Below, in pieces: positions 1 through 8,616 of a stretch of DNA of 18,736 nucleotides (the stretch's first letter is position 1; every line of letters starts with the position of its first letter). Under the pieces are notes generated by a model. It worked only from the letters and a program-made list of their open reading frames with translations. It did not search any database and had not been told where the DNA came from. The stretch lies in contig MU839325.1 in NCBI GenBank assembly GCA_030685235.1, positions 1 through 18,736 of the forward strand, given 5' to 3'. Source of the stretch: Copromyces sp. CBS 386.78. Taxonomy: Eukaryota; Ascomycota; Sordariomycetes; Sordariales; Sordariaceae. A program made the position numbers and the translations under genes.

Positions 1-161
1 GCTTTCGTTAACGGGTGAGGTTCGCTTTCTTCTTCTCCCGGTTTTTTGACCCAGACGGTGTGCCTTTGGAAGGTTGATTTGTGGAATCTCGCGTTGAGAT
101 CCGCGATAGTAAACTGGTACCGCCGGCCTGACTTCATTGCCGCCACCGCTAATTGGGCTAG
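1..161 (-). CDS. Partial, unmutated coding fragment of an unrecognised repeat protein
   Basis: Read on the minus strand, about 53 codons are open from position 161 to the window edge, with ordinary CpA and TpG content, unlike the sequence to its right. The peptide includes the stretches GRRYQFTIADLNARFH and QRHTVWVKKPGEEE. A possible Met lies at 137-135. I do not recognise the family. A RIP-damaged relative lies at about 3180-3318 and keeps the core GRRYEFTIADFN, so the protein belongs to a repeated element and is not a single-copy host gene. The fragment meets the mutated LINE C head to head at about 162. Being clean, it is probably a younger insertion or one that escaped RIP. The rest of the element lies left of the window. 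That it is coding is likely; its function is unknown. Confidence 0.5.
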
Positions 162-799
162 GATATAGAGGTTTATATTATTTTTAAATAACGTTGGAAA
201 GATTTTCGAAGTTTTTGTAATAAAGAGGTTAATATAAGTAGCGGAAGAGTATAATTTCTTTTTAGAGGGTTAAATAGGCAATTAAATAAGCCGTTTAACC
301 GAATTCGCTATTTAAATAATTACCGATACGGTCTATACAATATAGAAGTTTAAGGCCGTAACGTCTTTTATACTCTTCGATTTGAAGGGTATATTTAATA
401 GAATTAATTATAAGTGGTTTTTATATATATTATAGGAAATATAGTTCTTAAAATAGATTTTCTAATAAGTTAATAGTTTCGTTATTAGGAGAAAAGGTTT
501 TTTTTCTTCGACGATAAAACTTCTTAATTTTATAATGTTATAGTAGGCGTATTATAAAGTACCCCCTTTTACTAATCCTTTTTATTCTCTTTATTACTTT
601 ATTATATTATAAGTTGGTTATTATTTATAATACGATTATTATCGGCTTCGCCGATAATATTAATATTATTATAATAGTTAAAATTACCGAGGAAAATTGT
701 TAGATATTTTAAATAGTATAGGATATTTATTCGGGTTAGGTAATTAAAAGAGGGATAGAATTCGAAGTAAGTAAAATAGAATTTATATATTTTATATAA
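162..799 (+). pseudogene. Tad-like LINE reverse transcriptase, left part of copy C/D
   Basis: This is a RIP-killed piece of ORF2 from a fungal Tad-clade non-LTR retrotransposon. It starts inside the reverse transcriptase domain, near a damaged RPISLLNNVGK motif (about 163-201). Palm motif A is at 376-402: FDLKG is kept, and the following AFD has become IFN. Motif C (GFADD family) is at 644-658, now reading GFADN. The later IKRGIEFEVSK segment follows at about 730-770. Stops sit where Gln or Trp is expected. The frame changes once between motifs A and C, so at least one indel is present besides RIP. The 5' half of the element is missing. The 3' end breaks at 799 and continues without loss at 8029, where the same coding sequence resumes. 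Confidence 0.8.
784..799. repeat. 16-bp target-site duplication, left copy
   Basis: The 16-mer tatatattttatataa here is repeated exactly at 8029-8044. It encodes part of the same LINE ORF2 segment in both places, and the coding alignment to copy A is continuous only if the two copies are overlapped. That is the signature of a target-site duplication made when a 7.2 kb segment (800-8028) entered LINE C/D. The sequence is AT-only, so a chance match cannot be judged on its own, but coding continuity makes chance unlikely. Confidence 0.75.
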
Positions 800-882
800 T
801 ATAATAATAGTCTTATTCCCTATACTACTTATTTATAGCGCCTTATTAGCATAGGGTACTTCTCCTAGTTCTCTAGAGGAAA

Positions 883-2100
883 CTATACGGCGCTAAGCGC
901 CGTTAGATGAAATCCGCTAACTCCTTTCGGTCGCGAATAAATCGTACTTACTCTATTTCGATTCTATTTGTAACGGTATTTATTTACCGCCTTAATAAAT
1001 AAATTACTTCCCCTTTACCGCCTTCAATTTAATATTAAAACAATCGAAATACTATTCTCGTATACCGCTCCTTCTTCCTAAACCGCCTATAGTAATCGTC
1101 CTTTCCCTATCGTTTACCTTTATTCCCGCTTTATCGTTATCCTTTAAACTCCTATAATTATATTAAAATTTATATAAGTATAAAGGCCCCTTCTTTCCCT
1201 CTATATAAAAACTCCTCCGCGCCGCTATCTTTCGAATTTCCCCTTCTTCTTTATTTAATTAATTTTTAAAATAGCGTCCTCTTTTATTAATCATATTCTT
1301 AACCATCCTCTTAACTATATATCTAACCCTTTAAATTTTATAATTCGTATTAATTATAATATTATTAAATATAATATCGACTTCGTCTATATAATAAATT
1401 CCCTATCTTTTAAATTCTTCCGCTCCCTTATTCCCCTTTTTTCCCTAGCGCCCGAATTCTAAACCTTTATCCGAGTATTAACTTTTAACCCTACTTTTAA
1501 CCTTCTTCCCGGCTAATAAATCCTCCTTATTTTTATATTTTATTTCCCCTCCTCCCTATTAATTACGTTAATTAACACTATCCGTCGTATTCTTTACTTC
1601 TATTATAGCCTAAAATTTACTAACTATATTTATAGTATTCTATCTTTTAATATAATTATATTCCGTATATTCTTCGCGGAATATATTTATTATATTAATA
1701 TTAAAAATAAATTTCCTCCCGCGGTCTTCTTTTCGTTTTCTTTTCTAACATTCTTCGAAACGCCGGTAAGTAAAATACTAATTATCTTATTATTAATACA
1801 AAATATATATTAAATACTCTATTAAACTATTATAATAAATATAATACTGTTAAAATTATAATTATTACTTTATCCTACTCTTAAAATAATTCTAATCCCC
1901 TAATTCGTCGTCTTCGTAGCGCTTATATCGATTTCTTTAAAGATATACGTAAACGCTTAACCGCGGATAATTTTCCGTATAACTTTAATATCCTTCTTCG
2001 CTACTAAAATATAAAAGTCGAAGATTATTAGTATAAAGGATATTACGAAATATTTTAACCGATCGTCCTTCCACTCTTATTTTCGGTTCTAATAGAAGAA
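883..2100 (-). pseudogene. Possible degraded coding region, family unknown
   Basis: One minus-strand frame from 2100 to a TAG at 885-883 gives about 400 codons with roughly 38 stops. Most stops are TAA or TAG, as expected if Gln and Trp codons were hit by RIP. The residual peptide is rich in Lys, Arg and Ile. The purine-rich minus strand fits a coding strand. The stop density is about twice that of the recognisable LINE ORF1 at 8617-10227, so the case is weak. A plus-strand frame at about 1890-2090 also reads plausibly, so even the direction is not secure. I do not recognise a domain. Confidence 0.25.
887..903. repeat. Perfect palindrome, 7-bp arms
   Basis: The sequence acggcgctaagcgccgt is a perfect inverted repeat with a 3-base centre (TAA). 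It is GC-rich within AT-rich surroundings and overlaps the last codons of the candidate minus-strand frame. Its role is unknown; it could be an end motif of an element. Confidence 0.5.
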
Positions 2101-2604
2101 ATATTAATATTAATTCCCTAATAGTAATTAATAACCCTATCGGCCCCCCCCCCGCTAACGGAAATTAAATTTAATAGCGTTACAAAATTATTAAAAACTA
2201 AGAATTAATATTTAATATATTTTACGAATTCTTCGCCCGCGAAGAACGTTAATTAATTAGTTTAATACCCTTTTTATAACTAAATAACTATTATAATTAA
2301 TATAATTTAATTCTTCTTCTTTTTATTTCTCCCGTATTCTTTTATTTTAATATTAAAATTAAATATATTTACAAATACTACGCGAATTTATTACACTATT
2401 CTCCTTCTAATTCGATTATTAAATAATATTTATTCAATTTATTAAATTGTAATACTTACAAAAGGATTTTCTTAATTTGGGTTCCGTCGTCCAAATAAAT
2501 TTAGAACTCTTCTTTCGTTTATAATTAATTGGTCGCCGTTATTTAATAATTAGCTATCCGTAAATAATTTAAGATAATATATACAAAAATTTCTTTACCC
2601 GCTT

Positions 2605-2610
2605 TATAAA
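2605..2610. repeat. Target-site duplication of the MITE, left copy
   Basis: The hexamer TATAAA directly abuts the left terminal inverted repeat and recurs directly after the right one at 3037-3042. It is short and AT-only, so it supports the element boundaries but does not prove them alone. Confidence 0.6.
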
Positions 2611-3036
2611 AGAGAATGTCTTTTCGGACTGTATTAAATGTCTTCCGGCACTGTATTTAAAATATTCAAATATATTAAAATCTAAATAAGTTAACGAATA
2701 TTAAGTGTATAAAAAAAACTTATATTTAGAATTTTCCTTATTTTTTGCTGTATTTCATTACCTAAGCGTTACTAGGCCACGCCACACGTAGGTTTAGAAG
2801 ATTTATTATAAACTTATTGAAAGACTTAATTATTCATTTTCGAAAAAGAATTTAATAAGTAGGTATTGAAAATTTACTTGGACTTGGCAAAAGTGGTTTT
2901 AAATAGAGAAAAAAAGGCCAAGAATTCCAACCCTAGGTTTATCCTTGTATCACTTCACTTCGAGGTTCTATATTTAAAAGTGTTTTTTAAATACAGTGCA
3001 GGAAGACATTTAATACAGTCCGAAAAGACATTCTCT
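2611..3036. mobile_element. Non-autonomous DNA transposon (MITE), 426 bp, not RIP-mutated
   Basis: Terminal inverted repeats of 52 bp (2611-2662 and 2985-3036) match at 51 of 52 positions and begin AGAGAATG. Each arm contains two direct 22-bp subrepeats (left arm: 2615-2636 and 2637-2658, starting AATGTCTT), which look like paired transposase-binding sites. A TATAAA duplication flanks the ends. The interior keeps normal CpA and TpG (for example around 2775-2795) while both flanks are RIP-mutated. Either it inserted after RIP of its surroundings, or it escaped because it is short; in Neurospora, repeats below roughly 400 bp are poor RIP targets. It encodes no transposase. The 6-bp duplication does not match the usual TA, 8-bp or 9-bp rules of Tc1/mariner, hAT or Mutator, so the superfamily is open. 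Confidence 0.85.
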
Positions 3037-3042
3037 TATAAA
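3037..3042. repeat. Target-site duplication of the MITE, right copy
   Basis: TATAAA follows the right terminal inverted repeat and matches 2605-2610. RIP-rich sequence resumes directly after it. Confidence 0.6.
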
Positions 3043-3179
3043 AATAAATTGATATTATAATATCCGGAACCTTCCTCCGGAAGAGGAAAGATTAGAAGCC
3101 TATAATTTCTATCCTTATTTAAATAAAAAGGGAATTTTTCGTTTTAAATAATAAGTATTATTCATTATCGCCTTCCGGT

Positions 3180-3318
3180 TATTAAACTTTCTTCTTTTTT
3201 CGTTTTGTATTAACTATATACCGTTTTATAATATTATTATTAAATTTCGGATTAAAGTCGGCGATAGTAAATTCGTACCGTCGGCCTAATTTAATTACTA
3301 CTATTACTAATTAATAAT
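3180..3318 (-). pseudogene. RIP-mutated relative of the 1-161 coding fragment
   Basis: Read on the minus strand, this segment aligns codon by codon with the unmutated fragment at 1-161. The core GRRYEFTIADFN here matches GRRYQFTIADLN there. Differences are largely of RIP type (CpA to TpA on either strand), with further changes toward the C-terminus. It lies just downstream, in the minus sense, of the C-terminal part of LINE A. It may be the tail of that element or part of another insertion. At 1-161 the relative sits in the opposite orientation to its neighbouring LINE, which favours a separate element. Function unknown. Confidence 0.55.
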
Positions 3319-3559
3319 TATAGTACAATATTTATTTTTTTCTTATTACCTCTTCTAACTACCCTTTATAATCTATAATAATTAATTTTAATATTTATAA
3401 CGGGGGCGGCGGTACCCCTATTACTAAGGATGGATTTACTATAATTATTAGAAATTTCTCCGTCGGTACTTATTTTTTAATTTATTTAACTTTAATAGTA
3501 CTACTTTCTAATTTATCGGCGTGTAGCCGACTTTTTATTTTCCTTATTTAAATATAATT

Positions 3560-6330
3560 AATCACTTAAATTATAGTCCTTCGGACGAACCCTATTTAAT
3601 TCGTATAAATAAGCCTTTCTTTAAAAGTTTTAACTTATTTATTAAAATAGAAATTGAACGGCGGATAAAAAGTTTCTATTTTTAAATTCTTTACCGACGT
3701 AATTTTATACGCCCCGGTGATAACTTTTAAATATTTAATTTAGTATTTAATTAACTTAATTATTATCCTTCGTAGTTTATTATAAATTTCGGTCGGTTAA
3801 TAGAAAATTAATATTCCATATATAATTATATTCTAAATATATTTAATATAAATCTCCTTCGTTCGCATAAAAGAATAACTTTAAATTTTCGCCGTTAATT
3901 ATATTAATACGTTTATTTATATAATTATCTTCTTTTTTACTACTTCTACGTATATTTAGTAATTAAATTTCCGATTTAATTAAACTTTAAAAAATTTAAT
4001 TAATTCTATTAATTTAAATACAACTCCCCCGATTTAAAGAATTTCTATTTTTAATTCCTTCGTCTATATAAAATATATAAATTCCGTTTTATTTACTTCG
4101 AATTCTATCCCTTTTTTAATTATTTAACCCGAATAAATATCTTATACTATTTAGAGCGTCCAATAATTTTCCTTAATAGTTTTAATTACTATAATAATAT
4201 TGGTATCGTTAGCGAAGCCGACGGTAATCGTATTTTAAATAGTAGCTAACTTATAGTATAATAGGGTAATAAAGAAAATAAAAAAATTAGTAAAAAGGGG
4301 GAGCCTTATAATATATTTATTATAATATTATAAGGTTAGGAACTTTCGTCGTCAAAGAAAAGAGAACCTTTTCTTCCAGTAATAAAATTATTAATCTATT
4401 AGAAAATCTATCTTAGGAATAATATTTCCTATAGTATATATAAAAGCTACTTATAATTAATTTTATTAAATACGTCTTTTAAATCGAAGAATATAAAAAA
4501 TATTACGGCTTTAAATTTTTATATTATATAAATTATATTAGTAATTATTTAAACGGTAAATTTAGTTAAATAATTTACTTAGTTACTTATTTAACCTTCC
4601 GGGAGGAAATTATATTCTTCCGCTACTTATATTAATTTCTTTACTATAAAAACTTCGAAAATATTTCCTATATTATATAAAAGCGATATAAGCTACTATA
4701 CCCTAACTAATTTTTACTATTTAGTGCTTTTTCTAAGTTTTTTAAAAATAATTATTTTTATATTTTTAAATTATTAGGGGAAATATCTAAACCGGAAGTT
4801 CGTTATAGCGAAAGCCGCTATCGCTTATTTAAATAATTCCCTATATATTTTTAAAAATTTATTTAAAAATTAATTAATACTTAGTATTTTATTAAGTATT
4901 ATCTTTGAAAAAACTTCTTAAATATTTTCTTCGGTAATTAAATTATTAATAAATACCGGGGTATCGCCGTTTAATAATTAAATCCAATTTAGTAAATAAT
5001 TCGTCGGGACTTCTACTTTCGGGAAAAAATAATTGATAAGGATATTTACTTTACCGCTATAATCTTCGACTTCGTTTGCCTATTCGTTTTATTTAAAGGG
5101 TAATAATTTTAACGGGTCTATTAAATAATAATTTTATATTTTAATTTACTTTTCTAATAATTAAAATTTATTCGGGTTTTTTAATATATTTATAATATAA
5201 TTACGTTACTTCGCTTTCTAAATCTTTATAATAAATTTCTTCTTTTTTATTGCCGCCTCTACAAACTTTTTTTAATTTAAAGGCATTTAATTCCTAAATT
5301 AAATTTACTATTTCCGCCGTACTTTTTTTATTATTATTTTATATTTTAAATTCTATTAGTTTATTTATTTTTTTCGACCTTTCTTTCGGTATAGGACGAA
5401 TTCTTTTATAATATTAATAAATTTACCGTTGAACCTATTAAATTCTAATTTGAATTCTTCTACCGTTTTAATCCCTTTTAAAATTAATATTCGTTTTTCC
5501 GCCGCTTCCCCTACTTTTTCCGCGTTTATTAAATTCTAATTAAACCTTTCCTCTACTTTCGCTTTCCTATTTCTTTTTCCTATTTAGACTTAAATTTCCT
5601 AAGGGTAATAGTCCAAACCTATTTACCCGTACTATTATACTCCTTAATATTTAGTTTCAATATTTTATAAAATTTATATATAATTGATTATTCTATTTTT
5701 CTCCCTTCTAATTATATTTTTAAATTTCGTTAATTCCTTACGGGGGGTAACGAAATTAAATCTTTATTGCCGTACTTATATAAATAATTTTGTAACATTT
5801 AAATTAATTCTATTCTTTAAATCCTAATTGGGGTAATAGAGGTTATAGTCCCCTACGGTTATATATTAACCGGCCGAAGGTTTTTCCTCGAAGAATTCGA
5901 AGAAGAGAAACCCCTATTAATATTCCGGCGTACTTTAAAGGAAAATAAGAGAGTAAATAGAATAAATAATTATTAATTTTCGTAGATTCTTTAATATTAT
6001 TATAACCTAATCCTTTTTAATTCGGAAAGTTAAATCCTTTAAATTCTACTTCTTATTTATATAAATTATTATTCTACCCTTTTTTAAATAATTAATACTA
6101 TAATATCTATTACTTTTCCGCCAGTAAATATCCTTATTTAAATTCTTATCCAGCTTTTAAATCGCTATAATAATATAAATTTCCTCCTATTCGAATAATA
6201 TTTTCCCTCTCTCGTATAATTTCCCTATATTCTAATAGAATATTTTTAATTAGATTATTAATTACCTTATAAGAGGCTTCCTTTTAATTTAACGGCGGGC
6301 TAAAGGGGTATTATTTCTTTAAAAGTAACG
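3560..6330 (-). pseudogene. LINE A ORF2: endonuclease plus reverse transcriptase, RIP-killed
   Basis: ORF2 of a Tad-type LINE normally nicks target DNA with an exonuclease-endonuclease-phosphatase domain and then copies its RNA onto the nick. Here the endonuclease region is visible at about 6200-5900, with NLNKDIYW and, further on, IYSIYS, a segment typical of the family. The reverse transcriptase N-terminus is at about 4900-4560. Motif C is at 4219-4202 and reads GFANDT, the first Asp of the pair having become Asn. The IEFEV segment is at about 4120-4080. A C-terminal segment near 3700-3600 keeps the FYPPFNFYFNK-type motif of the family. One minus frame holds from the endonuclease into the reverse transcriptase; it changes before motif C. 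An RNase H domain is only hinted at near 3480-3400 (TDG) and I do not rely on it. Confidence 0.7.
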
Positions 6331-6386
6331 GTAGTAATTAAAAATATAATAGTAATAGAATTAATACGGGTATAATTGCCTACGTT

Positions 6387-7997
6387 TTAAGAGCGGGTAT
6401 AAATATTTATCGGATTTATATTCATAGATTTCGGCCGAAAATTACTTTTAATTTTCTTAGGGCGGCCTTTTTTTCCTCTTCTTATAAATAATTTCTTTAA
6501 AATTATAATTAAACGGGAATTAGAAAGGGCGTTAGGGATTATAATATCCGCTTCCATTTCTATTATCGGTTTTAATACCAATTTAATTAATCCTTTATAA
6601 ATAATAAAATTATAAAACCTTTCAACGTAATTAACTAATACCTTTATATAAACTATTTTTACGAACGGGTATTTTATTTTATTAAAGGCGAAATACCCCG
6701 ACTTCTTATACGGCTTATAAAAAATTAAAGAATTATTTTTATTCGAAAGGCAATTTTCTTCTCCTATATATAGCCCTTTATATTTAATTTTACTATAATA
6801 GTTATAAGCGTCCTCCTAACGATAAAATTTCGCTGTATATTTAAAATACTAATATTTAAAGTACTATTAAGCGGAAACCGTAATTTAAAACGGTTCGTAT
6901 ACGTATACACTACTATTTTAAAGGAAAAAGTTCTCTTAGAAGAAAATTATAGCCTTTATAATTATAATTTCCACTAAAAATATTCTTCTCTCTTCCCCTT
7001 CGTATTTCTTCTAAAATTTAGCCCGAATAATTTCCGCCTCTTTATTCCTCTCCTTTATTTCCTATATAATTAATTCGGATTATTTTATATTAATACTAAC
7101 CTACAGGATTCCCTTAATTCAAACGGCTATAGTATTTAAAAATATAATAGTTTCTTTTTTAAAAACTTTCTTAATTTAAATTTAATACTTTTAATACTAG
7201 TCCTTAATTAAATCGTTAAAAATAATTATATAGTTTCCGTTCGTTATTATTTTAATAGTTATACGGATTACCCTATATAGGCTTTCTTTTAAAGCGTTTT
7301 CGACGGCCTACTTTATATTATTATTCGAACGTATAGTAAATTCGGTAGTAATTTAGGCCCCCTTAATAATAAATTAGCGTTCGTAATTAGAAAGGATAAA
7401 TTTCTTAATAGTAATAGTAAGTAAATAGTAGAAAGTAGTATTAACCTTATTTAACGACTTCTAGACAATATTAACCTATTTTTTCGGCGCTTTTTAAATA
7501 TCCTTCTTTATTTCCTTCGAAATAAATTTCTTTAAATCATCGATATCTTTCCTAATAATAAAATAAGCTTCGGCGGCTTTATTTACTTTAAATATTTTAA
7601 ACCTACTTTTTTTCGTAAAAGTTTTTACGAATTCGAAAAGGAATTTTTAAACCTAATAACGGTCGTCGGTTATTACAATAGTATAATCTATTATTTTATT
7701 CGCTATAGTCATAAATCTCTTTATAATTTTATTATCTTCTTCTATCTTTTCTAAAAATTTTATAGTAAATATAGCATTAGGGTCATTATATCCTAAAATA
7801 CCTTTAAAGGGGTTGTAAATACTATTTTCGAACTTATTCGTACTTCCGTTAATTATTATAGGCAACGACGGCTTAACGATATTACTACGGTCGTCGTAAG
7901 ATATCGCGGAAGGGGTAAATAACCCTTTTGAATCGATTACCGTTATCGATTTTCGTTTTAGAGCACTTCCTAACTAGAAATCGGCGTTTCCGGTTTC
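6387..7997 (-). pseudogene. LINE A ORF1: nucleic-acid-binding gag-like protein, RIP-killed
   Basis: The frame runs 1611 nt in one phase with no net indel and ends at a stop at 6387, giving exactly the length of ORF1 in copy B. Two stretches stay free of stops: 7865-7653 and 6581-6387. The second holds a KKGRPKK AT-hook-like motif at about 6473-6453. A CCHC zinc knuckle position maps to about 6863-6822 by comparison with copy B. LINE ORF1 proteins coat the element RNA; this one is disabled by many RIP stops. No start ATG is visible, and an in-frame TAA lies just upstream at about 8011-8009. This copy has lost more CpA than copy B. Confidence 0.75.
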
Positions 7998-8028
7998 GGC
8001 GTCGTTTTAAAATAAAATAAAAGGTAGT

Positions 8029-8044
8029 TATATATTTTATATAA
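8029..8044. repeat. 16-bp target-site duplication, right copy
   Basis: This is an exact match to 784-799. It marks the 5' end (on the minus strand) of the 7.2 kb insertion that carries LINE A. Confidence 0.75.
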
Positions 8045-8412
8045 ATAAGGGAATTAAGAACGGAAATTTTCTAAATTAGGGGAGTTATATTTAGATTAAT
8101 AGAGTTAATTAAATTCCTTAGGGTTTAGCTAAATTAGAAATTTAATTACCGAATATATATAAAGGTAGTAAAAAAGAAAATAGCTACGTAGACGAATATA
8201 TTAATATAATTAGCGGCGAAGATTTGGGGTTATTTTTTTACGTAAACGAAAGAGATTTATATTAAGTATATTCGGAGCGCGATTATATATAGAGTATTAG
8301 CTTTCTACTAGCCGACTAAAATTTATAATAAATCACGAAGAATAGCAATTAGGTTAGTTAAATATTAAATTAAATATTTGAGAATTATTATTGGGGTATA
8401 TAAAATTATAAA
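8029..8412 (+). pseudogene. Tad-like LINE ORF2, right part of copy C/D
   Basis: This plus-strand segment resumes the LINE coding sequence broken at 799 and starts with the shared 16-mer (8029-8044). It aligns over its full length with the minus-strand sequence of copy A at about 4080-3690: the RGV, LIELIKF and AYKIT-type segments follow in the same order. It is thus the region between the reverse transcriptase and the C-terminal domain. Homology stops sharply at about 8412, where unmutated GC-richer sequence begins. RIP is heavy. The rest of this LINE copy is missing to the right. Confidence 0.75.
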
Positions 8413-8616
8413 ATAGTCTTCCCTTGGGCGGAGCTGGATATGCCCGAGGGAGGCAGTGAAACGCCCATCTTCTAGAATACTTATTAGTTAAGTTTTTTAA
8501 AATCGGAAATTCTTCGTTACTAGAGGCCGTAGGACACGGCCTCTACTCGGAAATTTAAATCTTGTATATTATTTTTATTATTATTATTCTTTAATTTTAT
8601 AAAATTAATACCCAGA
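8413..8616. other. Unmutated spacer between the two LINE arms
   Basis: About 200 bp separate the truncated LINE D from LINE B. The parts at 8413-8475 and 8515-8550 are GC-richer, with normal CpA and TpG, so they escaped RIP. Positions 8560-8600 are AT-rich and include TTA repeats. A 9-bp direct repeat (tcggaaatt, 8503-8511 and 8547-8555) brackets a hairpin at 8522-8544. I see no gene. The unmutated part could be a fragment of a younger element. Confidence 0.5.
8522..8544. repeat. Perfect 9-bp stem, 5-nt loop hairpin
   Basis: Arms agaggccgt (8522-8530) and acggcctct (8536-8544) are perfectly complementary around the loop aggac. It is GC-rich in AT-rich surroundings and unmutated. A hairpin of the same geometry occurs at 12082-12104 with a different sequence. 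Confidence 0.6.

Larger units (their letters stand above)
800..2604. repeat. Unclassified RIP-mutated sequence
   Basis: This 1.8 kb stretch has heavy RIP composition and no open frame of useful length. From about 940 to 1700 the plus strand is strongly pyrimidine-rich, as it is over the minus-strand genes of LINE A. This suggests that any ancestral gene ran on the minus strand. A 10-base C run lies at 2144-2153. I could not match it to LINE, Gypsy or any other family. It may be the 3' part of the element that carries LINE A, or a separate element nested in it. Confidence 0.6.
3320..8028 (-). mobile_element. Tad-like LINE, copy A (nearly complete, RIP-killed)
   Basis: This non-LTR retrotransposon lies on the minus strand with its 5' end at about 8028, touching the 16-bp duplication, so the 5' boundary is well placed. 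It keeps the order ORF1, endonuclease, reverse transcriptase and C-terminal region typical of the fungal Tad clade. It mirrors copy B: landmarks pair at a constant coordinate sum (16614, then 16613 in the reverse transcriptase), so only one net base separates the two over 3.4 kb. The 3' end is uncertain. LINE homology fades near 3320, yet the duplication places the far end of the whole insertion at 800. Both ORFs are full of RIP stops, so the copy is dead. Confidence 0.8.

Noticed and set aside
640..660. Palindrome atcggcttcgccgat as a regulatory site
   Set aside because: It coincides with the conserved reverse transcriptase motif C codons and is explained by coding sequence.
1890..2090. Plus-strand coding segment with an RRLRSAYIDFFKDIRKR-type peptide
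   Set aside because: It reads well locally, but the strand's pyrimidine richness favours the minus strand, and no family match could be made; left as undecided.
2866..3060. A 64-codon plus-strand open frame starting at TTG
   Set aside because: It lies inside the MITE and runs through its right terminal inverted repeat into the flank, so it is not a conserved gene.
3400..3480. RNase H domain at the end of LINE A ORF2
   Set aside because: Only a TDG triplet resembles the family; the remaining acidic motifs could not be found.
6387..7865. Minus-strand open frames at 6387-6581 and 7653-7865 as separate small genes
   Set aside because: Both lie in one phase and are stop-free remnants of ORF1 of LINE A, aligned to the same protein in copy B.
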